Numbered from the stretch's first letter, positions 8,732-15,552 are shown. The stretch: 37,735 bases of DNA from an uncultured Clostridia bacterium (GCA_946628965.1 CAMOXI010000011.1:1-37735); one strand, 5' to 3'. The notes: generated by a model from the letters alone, not told the origin. Program-made: numbers and translations.

Positions 8732-9574
8732 TCAGCGCACCGAGCGGACGATGCTGTCCCGGCTGTTTGCAATGCAGTAGCTGTAATCCATGGTCTCCGT
8801 CTCCTCATAGCTGAGGGAGCAGAAGGCCTTCCGGGCCGTCCTGGAGAGCGGCAGGAGCAGATGGGTAAAGGCGCCGGCAGCGCGGCTGATCAGCAGCTTT
8901 TTCCCCAGCCCTTCGGCGATCCAGCGCGCCATGTCCGTGGTGCAGACACGCTCCCGGTTCTGGGGGAAATAGAGCCCGTCCAGCTCCCGGTCCACCGCGA
9001 TGGTGAGGAATGCGCAGAGATTCTCGATGCTCAGAACACTGCGGCTGTTATGCATCTGGGGAAATACAGGCGTTTTCTCGACCAGGGAGACCATCGTGTG
9101 ATAATTCCCCTTGCAGCCCTTGCCGTAAACCATGGGCGGGCGCAGGATGCATACCTTGAAGTGCTCATCCTCCAGGCGCCGCAGCCCCGTCTCCGCTTCC
9201 AGCTTGGAGCGGCCGTAATTGCTGATCGGCGCGGGCCGGGTCGCCGGGGTGATCACGCCCTCATCCAGGCCGTAAACGCTCATGGAGCTCATATAGATAA
9301 ACTGCCTGACACCGTCGGCCTTGGCCTTGCGCGCGACCTCCAGCGTCAGATCCCGGTTGATCTCAAAATAGGCAGGGGCATTCTGCGGTGTCTCCCGCAC
9401 ATGGGTGAGCCCCACGGCGTGAAACACTGTGTCATAGCATGCGAAAGAGCGATCCCTCCATGCGGGATCGCGCAGAGAGATCCCTTCCACCGTGTGCGCA
9501 GTATGCGCCCGCAGGTATTCCGCAAAGGATCTGCCGATATAAGAACTGATTCCGGTTATCAGGATATTGCTCAT
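8732..9574 (-). CDS. NAD-dependent epimerase/dehydratase (extended SDR)
   Basis: This 280-residue extended short-chain dehydrogenase has an N-terminal Rossmann motif TGISSYIG (7-14), an SSMSVYG segment (96-102) and the catalytic YxxxK pair Tyr120/Lys124 (YGRSK). Relatives epimerise or dehydrate nucleotide sugars such as UDP-glucose or UDP-GlcNAc. The ATG at 9574 is chosen because GGAG stands 8 bases upstream and the protein then begins directly with the nucleotide-binding strand; a start at 9613 would add 13 unrelated residues. It is the first gene of the surface-polymer operon, about 50 bases downstream of the predicted transcription start. Its sugar substrate cannot be told from sequence. 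Confidence 0.9.
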   Translation of the reverse strand: MSNILITGISSYIGRSFAEYLRAHTAHTVEGISLRDPAWRDRSFACYDTVFHAVGLTHVRETPQNAPAYFEINRDLTLEVARKAKADGVRQFIYMSSMSVYGLDEGVITPATRPAPISNYGRSKLEAETGLRRLEDEHFKVCILRPPMVYGKGCKGNYHTMVSLVEKTPVFPQMHNSRSVLSIENLCAFLTIAVDRELDGLYFPQNRERVCTTDMARWIAEGLGKKLLISRAAGAFTHLLLPLSRTARKAFCSLSYEETETMDYSYCIANSRDSIVRSVR

Positions 9575-9630
9575 TACAGTCTCCGGCGGCACAGTCTTGG
9601 TCAAGGGACACACGCCGCCTATTCTTATGC

Positions 9631-9659
9631 ATTATAGCATACAGAGGCCGTATAATCAA
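9631..9659 (-). promoter_or_regulatory. Sigma-A promoter of the surface-polymer operon
   Basis: On the minus strand TTGATT (9654-9659) is followed by a 17-base spacer and a perfect TATAAT (9631-9636) preceded by TG, giving an extended -10. Transcription should start near 9624, leaving a leader of about 50 bases before the epimerase ATG. No JUMPstart-like or other leader motif is recognised in this 184-base gap. Confidence 0.75.
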
Positions 9660-9758
9660 GATACAGTCTCTGGCTTTTTCCCGTGAATGGTACGGCAAAA
9701 CACCGGGAATGCACTGTTTTTGTAATATTTCTGTAACTTATGTGCACATTTCTCTGCG

Positions 9759-10424
9759 TCAGTCCACGTCCGGAAGGGCAAAGTCCCGGATGATCTCCGC
9801 GATTTTGCTGCTGTGCACGATGTAGGAGCCGTGGTCCTCCCCCTGCAGGATCTGAAGCGCCGCGTCCGGGATGACCGCGGCAATATGCTCGGTCTCCTCC
9901 AGCAGGATCAGGTCGGCGCTCCCGGCCAGCACCAGCGTCTCTGCCCGGATCGCGCGCAGCTGCCTGTCCGTGATCTGCGGCTCCCGCAGCATGAGGGCCA
10001 GTTTGTCGTCCGGACGGAGCTTGTTCATGCCCCAGATCATCAGGCGCAGCTTCCGGCTGACGCCCTTTGGGCTCAGATTTGCGCCGCTGACGATGAGGGT
10101 TTTGATCCGATCGCAGCGGGAAGCCGCGATCAGGCCCACGATCCCGCCGTCGCTGAAGCCGTAGAACACCACATTGCGCAGATCCAGCGCCTCCAGAAAG
10201 GCGATCATATCGTCCGCCATGTCCTCATAATGGAGGGTCGGCACCCGGCTGCTGCGGCCGTGGCCGCGGGAGTCCACCGTATAGACGCAAAACTCCTCTT
10301 TGAGTATCGCCACAGCCTCGTTGAAAATGCTGTGATCTTCCCCGTTGCCGTGTACCATGACAAGGGCTCTCCCCTGTCCGGCCTTTTCATAATAGAGCTC
10401 GATCCCGTTGACTTTTGCGATCAT
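9759..10424 (-). CDS. Alpha/beta hydrolase
   Basis: This 221-residue alpha/beta-hydrolase-fold protein has an oxyanion-hole segment MVHGNGED (23-30), a DSRGHGRS turn (51-58) and the nucleophile elbow GFSDGG with Ser91. A C-terminal GSADLI (Asp) and GEDHGS (His) complete the triad. It has no signal peptide and is cytoplasmic. The ATG at 10424 is preferred because AAAAGGAGGG lies 8 bases upstream; the longer frame adds 17 residues of unrelated sequence. It is monocistronic, with its own promoter (10447-10475). The family is too broad to name a substrate; esterase, lipase-like and dehalogenase-like activities are all possible. Confidence 0.9.
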   Translation of the reverse strand: MIAKVNGIELYYEKAGQGRALVMVHGNGEDHSIFNEAVAILKEEFCVYTVDSRGHGRSSRVPTLHYEDMADDMIAFLEALDLRNVVFYGFSDGGIVGLIAASRCDRIKTLIVSGANLSPKGVSRKLRLMIWGMNKLRPDDKLALMLREPQITDRQLRAIRAETLVLAGSADLILLEETEHIAAVIPDAALQILQGEDHGSYIVHSSKIAEIIRDFALPDVD

Positions 10425-10446
10425 TCTATTCCCTCCTTTTTTGCGT

Positions 10447-10475
10447 ATCTTACCACATTTCCGCCCCGTCCGCAA
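10447..10475 (-). promoter_or_regulatory. Promoter of the alpha/beta hydrolase gene
   Basis: On the minus strand TTGCGG (10470-10475), a 17-base spacer and TAAGAT (10447-10452) precede the hydrolase ATG by about 25 bases. The match to the sigma-A consensus is moderate, 4 of 6 in the -35 and 5 of 6 in the -10. Confidence 0.55.
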
Positions 10476-10504
10476 CGCCCCTGGCTTCCCGTGTCATGGC
10501 GCGC

Positions 10505-10536
10505 AAAAAGGGCCCCCAAAATTGGAGGCCCTTTTC
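10505..10536 (-). terminator. Terminator of the NSS transporter gene
   Basis: Nearly perfect arms (10506-10519 and 10522-10535, one C-A mismatch) form a GC-rich hairpin. On the minus strand it is followed by five T residues, 36 bases after the transporter stop codon. Confidence 0.85.
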
Positions 10537-10571
10537 AGGAGTGAAGTGCTGCGAAAAAGGATGATTCGGAA

Positions 10572-12107
10572 TTATTCGTCGCCGGTCAGGCCCTGCTTCT
10601 TCCAGTCGGGGATCAGGGTGTGGTAAGTGAACAGGATGAAGCAGACGGCGGAGATGATGTAGCTGACGACCTGGTTGCCGAAGAAGTCGGTCAGCTGGCC
10701 GGCCAGCACCAGGCACATGACCGCGGGCACCACGTAGATCACGCAGAAGCGGTAGAACTTGGAGAAGAAGGGGCTGTGCTCGCCGTTGTGGATCTCGTCG
10801 AGCATGACCTTCGGGCCGATCTCGCCGCCGATCATCAGGGCCATCAGCATGGCGCCGAGCGGCATCATGATGCCTTCGGACCAGCAGTCAAAGAAGTCGA
10901 GCCAACAGTCGTTCCAGGTGTTCACCTTCAGCTTGAAGATTTCCGCGGGGGTGATGTGATTCTCGCCCAGGCCGTCCGCCGCGACCAGCGCGCCGATGAC
11001 CGTGATGACGACAGTGATGATGAGAACGACCTTTTTACGGCTGAGCTGCTGTCCCTTTTCGGCAGCCCGGTCGAGGAAGTGGGCCGCCAGAACCTCCATC
11101 AGGGAGATGGCGGAGGAGATGGCCGCGATCAGGACCAGCAGGTAGAAGATCACGCCGAAGATGCCGCCGAGGGCGCCCATGTTGTGGAACACGTCCTGCA
11201 GGGTGGCGAAGAGCAGGCCGGGGCCGTTGAGCTTGATATTGCCCACGGGGATGCCCTGGGCAATGCCGTTGGCGACGGCGGCGGGGATGACCGCGATGCC
11301 GGCCAGCAGCGCGACCAGCGTATCGGCGAAGACGATGATGCCGGAGTTCTTGACCAGGTTCTCATCCTTGGACAGGTAGGAGCCGTAGGTGATCATGGCG
11401 CCCATGGCCAGCGACAGGGAGAAGAACATCTGGCCGCCGGCAGTACCGAGGACGGTGATCAGGCTGGGCGCCTCCTCAATAAAGCCGCCCGCAACCGCGT
11501 AGCCGGGGATGAACATGAACTTGAGGCCTTCCACCGCATGGGGCAGCGTCAGGGAGCGGACGATGATGATCAGCAGCATGATGAACAGCGCGGGCATGCC
11601 GATCTTGTTGAACTTCTCAATGCCGCCGGAGATGCCGCCCGCGACGATCACAAAGCAGATCGCCATGAAGGCGAGCAGGACGCCGACGGAGGCCGGGATG
11701 CTGGTCAGCATGGTGCCGAAGGAGCTGCTGTCCGGCATGCCGCCGAAGAGGCCGATCAGGTTGATGATGATGTAGTAGATGCAGTAGCCGCCCAGGACCG
11801 AATAGAAGGTCATGATCAAAAACGGAGACAGCACCGCGAACCAGCCCAGCCAGGAGTACTTGCTGGAAACGGCTTTGTAAGCCGCGATGGGCGCCTTGCC
11901 GGTCTTGCGGCCCAGCGCCAGCTCGGAGGCCATGATGATCAGACCGACGAAGATAGCCAGGAACAGATAGACCAGCAGGAAGGTGAAGCCGCCGGATTTA
12001 CCCATCTTATACGGGAAGCCCCAAATGTTTCCCAGACCGACGGCTGAACCGATTGCAGCAAGCAAAAAGCCTATATTGCTGCCCCACGAACCGCGTTTGT
12101 TTTCCAT
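10572..12107 (-). CDS. Sodium-dependent transporter, NSS/SNF family
   Basis: This 511-residue integral membrane protein of the neurotransmitter:sodium symporter family probably has 11-12 helices. The N-terminal GFLLAAIGSAVGLGNIWGFPY (13-33) is the unwound TM1 that binds Na+ and substrate in LeuT-like proteins. The Arg that normally follows GLGNxW (LeuT Arg30, part of the extracellular gate) is Gly here, and a Lys lies four residues later (FPYKMGKSGG). Bacterial relatives import amino acids or related amines with Na+. A GAGAGGAGAGG ribosome site precedes the ATG. A divergent LysR gene lies upstream with overlapping promoters, so it is probably regulated by that protein and perhaps by its own substrate. 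Confidence 0.93.
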   Translation of the reverse strand: MENKRGSWGSNIGFLLAAIGSAVGLGNIWGFPYKMGKSGGFTFLLVYLFLAIFVGLIIMASELALGRKTGKAPIAAYKAVSSKYSWLGWFAVLSPFLIMTFYSVLGGYCIYYIIINLIGLFGGMPDSSSFGTMLTSIPASVGVLLAFMAICFVIVAGGISGGIEKFNKIGMPALFIMLLIIIVRSLTLPHAVEGLKFMFIPGYAVAGGFIEEAPSLITVLGTAGGQMFFSLSLAMGAMITYGSYLSKDENLVKNSGIIVFADTLVALLAGIAVIPAAVANGIAQGIPVGNIKLNGPGLLFATLQDVFHNMGALGGIFGVIFYLLVLIAAISSAISLMEVLAAHFLDRAAEKGQQLSRKKVVLIITVVITVIGALVAADGLGENHITPAEIFKLKVNTWNDCWLDFFDCWSEGIMMPLGAMLMALMIGGEIGPKVMLDEIHNGEHSPFFSKFYRFCVIYVVPAVMCLVLAGQLTDFFGNQVVSYIISAVCFILFTYHTLIPDWKKQGLTGDE

Positions 12108-12314
12108 AATACCTCTCCTCTCTCATTTATCCTCTTTTCTCACGTACCGAAAACCGATCGAAAAACAGCATGAATTAATATCTCACAGCCTCCGCTACTG
12201 CAAAGCCAAATAAAAAGAATCTGACCGGAATCCGACGCCAGCTGCAGGAAATTGACCGCGCAATACCACTCGCCCGAGACCGAACAGACTTTTATTCTTT
12301 GCTTTGTTGAACTC

Positions 12315-12343
12315 ATTATAGCATTCCTCTTGCAATTTACCAA
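12315..12343 (-). promoter_or_regulatory. Promoter of the NSS transporter gene
   Basis: On the minus strand TTGGTA (12338-12343), a 17-base spacer and a perfect TATAAT (12315-12320) predict a start near 12308. That leaves a leader of about 200 bases before the transporter ATG, in which I see no recognised riboswitch or T-box. The elements interleave with the opposing lysR promoter. Confidence 0.7.
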
Positions 12344-12358
12344 ACTCTGCATTATCAT
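12330..12358 (+). promoter_or_regulatory. Promoter of the lysR gene
   Basis: TTGCAA (12330-12335), a 17-base spacer and TATCAT (12353-12358) precede the lysR start at 12418. The -35 box lies between the -10 and -35 boxes of the opposing transporter promoter, so polymerases at the two sites should compete. Confidence 0.65.
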
Positions 12359-12367
12359 ATATGTAAT
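12351..12367. promoter_or_regulatory. Possible LysR-type operator
   Basis: A 17-base imperfect palindrome with ATTA and TAAT ends contains the T-N11-A pattern typical of LysR-family sites. It overlaps the -10 of the lysR promoter, as expected for autorepression. Such AT-rich palindromes also arise by chance, so this is tentative. Confidence 0.3.
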
Positions 12368-12417
12368 TAGAAAATGTCATGGATGACATGCGATATCAGA
12401 AAGAGAAATATTTAACA

Positions 12418-13305
12418 ATGGATACAAAAAAAATCGCCGCCATGCTGGCGGCCGTGGAAAAAGGCAGTCTGACCGCCGCGGCCCAGGAGCTGGGCTATAC
12501 GCAGTCGGGCCTGACCCATATGATGAACGCGCTGGAAAATGAGCTGGGGCTCAATCTGCTGGTGCGCAGCAAGCGGGGCGTGCGCCTCTCCCCCGCGGGG
12601 CAGCGTCTGCTGCCTTCCATGCGGCAGCTGACCGAGGCCGCCGCCGTGCTGGAGCAGGAGGCCGCGCAGGCGCGGGAGCAGGGCTCCGCCACGCTGCGCC
12701 TGGGCGCTTACGCCAGCGTTGCCCGGCAATGGATCCCCTCGGTGCTGGCGGAGTTTCGCCGCGTCAGCCCGGACACGGATGTGGTCATGGACGTGGGCGG
12801 CATCGTAGAGCTGTATGAAAAGCTGAAGAACGACGAGCTTGACTGCGCGATCGTGAGCTACGAGGACGCGCTGAGCCAGGGGCTGCACATGGTGCCGCTG
12901 GCGGACGACGCGCTGCTCGCCATCCTGCCGGAGGGCTGCCCGGCGGAAAACGGGCGTTTCCCGCTCTCCGGCTTTGCGGGCAAGGAGTTTCTCATGCCCT
13001 CCTTTGACTTTAACCTGGACATTGATCCCCTGTTTGACGGGAATCTGGAGAGCATCGCCTCCCGGGTTCGGACAACCAATCTGGACGACGCGGCCATCGT
13101 CTCCATGGTGGCCCACGGGCTCGGCGTGAGCATCCTCTCGTCGCTGATCATGCGGGATATGCATGACCAGGTACAGGCTGTACCGCTGGACCCGCCCGCC
13201 GTGCGCAGGCTCTGCCTTGCCATCAGCGAGCGGCGGCAGAACGACCGGAACATCCGCCGTTTTGTCCGCTGCGCCCAGAGCGTGGTAGACCGGATGGAGA
13301 AGTGA
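12418..13305 (+). CDS. LysR family transcriptional regulator
   Basis: This 295-residue regulator has a standard LysR winged-helix domain at residues 1-60 (AAVEKGSLTAAAQELGYTQSG, then LVRSKRGVRLSPAG). An effector-binding periplasmic-protein-like domain of about 200 residues follows, including LRLGAYASVARQWIPSVL. The ATG at 12418 gives the usual N-terminus; an ATG at 12379 is in frame but has no ribosome site. The gene is divergent from the NSS transporter gene with interleaved promoters, so it most likely controls transporter expression in response to the transported compound. Its stop abuts the stop of a small minus-strand ORF with no bases between. Confidence 0.92.
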   Translation: MDTKKIAAMLAAVEKGSLTAAAQELGYTQSGLTHMMNALENELGLNLLVRSKRGVRLSPAGQRLLPSMRQLTEAAAVLEQEAAQAREQGSATLRLGAYASVARQWIPSVLAEFRRVSPDTDVVMDVGGIVELYEKLKNDELDCAIVSYEDALSQGLHMVPLADDALLAILPEGCPAENGRFPLSGFAGKEFLMPSFDFNLDIDPLFDGNLESIASRVRTTNLDDAAIVSMVAHGLGVSILSSLIMRDMHDQVQAVPLDPPAVRRLCLAISERRQNDRNIRRFVRCAQSVVDRMEK

Positions 13306-13446
13306 TCAGCCCCAATCCCCGCTGACGCCGTCTGGCGCGGAGGGTTCCCGCTCCCGGCCGGAGCCGTCGTTTCCCCGCTCTTCCGCGCGGCGGTCGTGCC
13401 CGTTTTCCACCGGAGAGGGTTTGCGCGGTCTGCGTTTCTTTGCCAT
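13306..13446 (-). CDS. Small hypothetical protein downstream of spoVAC
   Basis: This 46-codon ORF begins MAKKRRPRKPSPVENG and ends SGDWG. It is highly charged, rich in Arg, Glu, Pro and Gly, with no hydrophobic segment. A GGGAGG ribosome site overlapping the spoVAC stop lies 7 bases before its ATG, so it would be translated directly after SpoVAC. Its stop touches the lysR stop on the other strand. The composition suggests a disordered, nucleic-acid-binding or spore-core type peptide, but I recognise no family. GC-rich DNA makes open frames by chance; the ribosome site and tight spacing are the main support. Confidence 0.4.
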   Translation of the reverse strand: MAKKRRPRKPSPVENGHDRRAEERGNDGSGREREPSAPDGVSGDWG

Positions 13447-13448
13447 GT

Positions 13449-13883
13449 TCAGCCTCCCAGCAGACACAGGACCAGACCGTAGACGACGCTCGCCGCAAGG
13501 CCGAAGACGATCACCGGCCCTGCGATGGAGAACATCTTGACCGCCGTGCCGGTGACCAGGCCCTCGGTCTTGAACTCCAGCGCCGGGGCCGCCACCGCGT
13601 TGGAAAAACCGGTAATGGGGATCAGGGTGCCCGCCCGGCCGATTTTTGCCAGATCGTCATAGACGCCCAGGGCCGTCAGCAGCGCGCCCAGGGCCACCAG
13701 CGCGATGGATTCCGCCGTGCCTGCCGCCTGCTCGTCCAGGCCCAGGGCCTGAAAGGCAGTAAAGAGCAGCTGCCCCAGGCAGCAGATCGCCCCGCCCACC
13801 AGAAAGGCGCCCAGGCAGTTGCGCCCGACCCTGGAGCGCGGCGCCTGCTTCTCCGCCCGCTGTCGATATTCTTCGTTGGTCAT
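13449..13883 (-). CDS. spoVAC: Stage V sporulation protein AC (SpoVAC)
   Basis: This 144-residue protein is close to the usual length of about 150. After a charged N-terminus (MTNEEYRQRAEKQAPRSR) it has about four hydrophobic segments and the diagnostic block YDDLAKIGRAGTLIPITGF (89-107), then SNAVAAPALEFKTEG. SpoVAC is an inner-membrane channel component of developing spores that takes part in Ca-dipicolinate movement and behaves as a mechanosensitive channel. The ATG at 13883 is chosen because GGAGAG precedes it and family proteins start at this point; the longer frame adds 55 Arg/Pro-rich residues. It stands alone, without spoVAD or spoVAEb beside it, which is unusual. Forespore-specific sigma-G control is expected from the family. 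Confidence 0.88.
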   Translation of the reverse strand: MTNEEYRQRAEKQAPRSRVGRNCLGAFLVGGAICCLGQLLFTAFQALGLDEQAAGTAESIALVALGALLTALGVYDDLAKIGRAGTLIPITGFSNAVAAPALEFKTEGLVTGTAVKMFSIAGPVIVFGLAASVVYGLVLCLLGG

Positions 13884-14044
13884 GCTGTCTCTCCATTTCC
13901 CGAATCTTCTGTTCCTGTGCCGGTTTTTCTCCGGCGGCGCTTCCCCGCCGCTGCCGGGTATTCTGTCATCCCGCGCATTTTGACGCTTGGGTGCCTGCGG
14001 CGTTCCTTGCCCTGCGAGCGAAGGATCTCCCCGCCGCAGGGCAG

Positions 14045-14064
14045 GCACGATTGGAAATCGTGTA
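14045..14064 (+). repeat. Copy of the tRNA-Ser anticodon arm
   Basis: These 20 bases are identical to 14207-14226, the full anticodon stem and loop of the tRNA-Ser gene 162 bases downstream. The flanking bases do not fold as a tRNA. A 9-bp inverted repeat (14008-14016 with 14035-14043) lies immediately upstream. It may be a tRNA remnant or an integration scar. Confidence 0.7.
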
Positions 14065-14107
14065 TCCTCTTTTTTTCAAGTTTTTGCGGAAAGCCTCGAA
14101 AATATTC

Positions 14108-14136
14108 TTGACTTTATCGGAAAGGTATATTATAAT
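14108..14136 (+). promoter_or_regulatory. Promoter of tRNA-Ser
   Basis: TTGACT (14108-14113), a 17-base spacer and a perfect TATAAT (14131-14136) lie about 44 bases before the mature tRNA 5' end, as expected for a stable-RNA promoter. Confidence 0.85.
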
Positions 14137-14179
14137 ACGCAGGCTGACAAGTGAATAACATTGTTTTCTTGAGCAATAC

Positions 14180-14271
14180 GGAGATGTCGCGTAGTTGGTC
14201 GAGCGCGCACGATTGGAAATCGTGTAGGGGTCAAAAGCTCCTCGAGAGTTCGAATCTCTCCATCTCCGCCA
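14180..14271 (+). tRNA. tRNA-Ser (anticodon GGA)
   Basis: The gene folds as a class II tRNA. The acceptor stem GGAGATG pairs with CATCTCC, followed by discriminator G and an encoded CCA (14269-14271). The anticodon stem is CACGA/TCGTG with loop TTGGAAA, giving anticodon GGA at 14215-14217. The long variable arm is typical of serine tRNAs, and the T arm is GAGAG-TTCGAAT-CTCTC. It reads codons UCC and UCU. A consensus promoter and a strong terminator show that it is transcribed alone. Confidence 0.96.
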
Positions 14272-14310
14272 AAAAGAACAGCCACCCCAAACGGGGTGGC
14301 TGTTCTTTTT
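14272..14310 (+). terminator. Terminator of tRNA-Ser
   Basis: A 17-bp perfect stem (14272-14288 with 14293-14309) has loop AAAC and ends in a run of T residues, starting one base after the tRNA CCA. Confidence 0.93.
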
Positions 14311-14357
14311 CTGGAGTGGGGAGATTCGAATCATGTCCGCACATGCCGGTAGCCTGT

Positions 14358-14387
14358 GCATGAGCCAGTGCAAACACTGGCTCATGC
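14358..14387. repeat. Strong intergenic hairpin
   Basis: A perfect 13-bp inverted repeat (14358-14370 with 14375-14387, loop CAAA) lies between two terminators. There is no T tract of terminator quality after it. The 14312-14437 stretch otherwise holds no gene. A second imperfect inverted repeat lies near 14394-14426. Confidence 0.6.
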
Positions 14388-14437
14388 CTTTACCAGATTT
14401 TCCCGTCCCCCGCAAGGGGAAATCTGCTGCACGCGAT

Positions 14438-14454
14438 TCTCTCCATCTTCACCA
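14438..14454 (+). pseudogene. tRNA-Ser 3'-end relic
   Basis: These 17 bases match the last 17 bases of the tRNA-Ser gene (14255-14271), including the terminal CCA, at 15 positions. As in the real gene, a Rho-independent terminator follows within a few bases. No matching acceptor, D or anticodon arm is found upstream, so this looks like the decayed end of a second tRNA-Ser copy. Confidence 0.5.
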
Positions 14455-14458
14455 TACC

Positions 14459-14494
14459 AAGAACGGCAGTTTCTCAGGAATTGCCGTTCTTTTT
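14459..14494 (+). terminator. Terminator after the tRNA relic
   Basis: A 10-bp stem (14459-14468 with 14482-14491) is followed by T residues to 14494. Nothing functional is now transcribed into it, which supports a former tRNA gene here. Its right arm is reused by the promoter of the next gene. Confidence 0.8.
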
Positions 14495-14509
14495 CCTTTG
14501 TGCTACAAT
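14481..14509 (+). promoter_or_regulatory. Promoter of the HExxH protein gene
   Basis: TTGCCG (14481-14486), a 17-base spacer and TACAAT (14504-14509) preceded by TGC (extended -10) predict a start near 14516, about 60 bases before the ATG at 14576. The -35 box is inside the right arm of the terminator stem. Confidence 0.6.
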
Positions 14510-14575
14510 AGATTTACAGGATATAAGCATTGCCCTTGCGGCGGAAAATGAGACCACGAACGAGGTTCCGATACT

Positions 14576-15433
14576 ATGAATGTCATCGATCTGTCCGGCG
14601 ATATGTCCAGCGCCTTTACGGACGGCTGTTTTGATCTTGAGAAATGGAAAAACTACATGGATCGATCCCTCCCCGGAGCGAAGGCGCTCTGCCTCGCGGA
14701 CATGCGGGAGGTACTCGACGCCGGCTATTCCTGGGAGAAGGTTTTTCTGCCCGTGCTGAACGCTGTCGCGCAGGATGCTGGGAAGCGCGAAGAAGTGATC
14801 GCGTCTTTCCGCCGCGTCACGGAGACACTGGACGAGAGGATCAGGGCGCGCTTCGGAAGGACCGTCGATGCGGACCTGGTTCTGTACCTGGGGCTATGCA
14901 ACGGCGCCGGATGGGTAACTCCCGTCAACGGGAAGACCGCTGTCCTCCTCGGTCTGGAAAAGATCATGGAGCTTGACTGGGGACAGCCCGAAGCAATGAC
15001 CGGACTGATCTTCCATGAACTGGGCCACGTCTATCAGGAACAGTACGGCGTCCTGCGAAGAGAGCTTGCCTCCCTTCCGGATCAGCTCCTGTGGCAGCTC
15101 TTTACCGAGGGTGTTGCCATGGTATTCGAGCAGGAGCTCGCCGGAGACCCCGAACACTTTCACCAGTACAACGCGGATTGGAAGCGCTGGTGTGATGCAC
15201 ATGCGGAGCTGATCCTGCAATCCTTCCGCGACGATCTGCCCGTCATGACCCACGAAAACCAGCGCTACTTCGGGGACTGGGTCCGTTTTCTCGACCACGG
15301 CGACACCGGGTATTACCTCGGCGCGCGTTTTGTCCGCTTCCTGCTGGAGGCCGATGGGTTTGACAACATCATCGGCTACGGGATCGAGGACGTAAAAGCC
15401 GGCTTCGACCGCTTTTTGCAGACGCGCCTCTGA
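14576..15433 (+). CDS. Predicted zinc metallopeptidase-like protein (HExxH)
   Basis: This 285-residue protein has no signal peptide and is probably cytoplasmic. An HELGH zinc motif lies at residues 147-151 (IFHELGHVYQEQYG), and a Glu in FTEGVA at 178 fits the third ligand of gluzincins. The preceding strand TAVLLGLEKI and the hydrophobic helix around HELGH give the usual fold context, resembling DUF2268-type predicted Zn proteases. A GAGG ribosome site stands 10 bases before the ATG. It is the first of three co-directional genes, but 119 bases separate it from the next, so an operon is uncertain. The substrate is unknown. Confidence 0.85.
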   Translation: MNVIDLSGDMSSAFTDGCFDLEKWKNYMDRSLPGAKALCLADMREVLDAGYSWEKVFLPVLNAVAQDAGKREEVIASFRRVTETLDERIRARFGRTVDADLVLYLGLCNGAGWVTPVNGKTAVLLGLEKIMELDWGQPEAMTGLIFHELGHVYQEQYGVLRRELASLPDQLLWQLFTEGVAMVFEQELAGDPEHFHQYNADWKRWCDAHAELILQSFRDDLPVMTHENQRYFGDWVRFLDHGDTGYYLGARFVRFLLEADGFDNIIGYGIEDVKAGFDRFLQTRL

Positions 15434-15552
15434 CGGCATGCGCGATTGCCGAAGCTTTCTTCTCATAGGAAAAAATATGCGAAAGCGGCTGGGGCCAACG
15501 GCCTCCCGGACGCTTCCGACGAGAAAGATCAAATACTCAGGAGGATACTCTC

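Noticed and set aside
5898..9574. Choline or phosphocholine incorporation as the function of the LicD genes
   Set aside because: No choline kinase (LicA), choline transporter (LicB) or LicC-type cytidylyltransferase is present. The only CDP-forming domain is TagD-like, so phosphocholine is not supported.
9660..9758. A possible terminator for the alpha/beta hydrolase gene
   Set aside because: Only a weak, bulged six-pair stem with a long loop was found, and it is followed by A rather than T residues on the relevant strand.
12108..12308. A riboswitch or T-box in the 200-base transporter leader
   Set aside because: No T-box GGGTGG-type motif, Shine-Dalgarno-sequestering stem or known riboswitch core was recognised.
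13966..14415. A 149-codon minus-strand open frame across the tRNA-Ser gene
   Set aside because: It is a translation of the antisense of a tRNA, its terminator and hairpins, with no ribosome site; a known annotation artefact.
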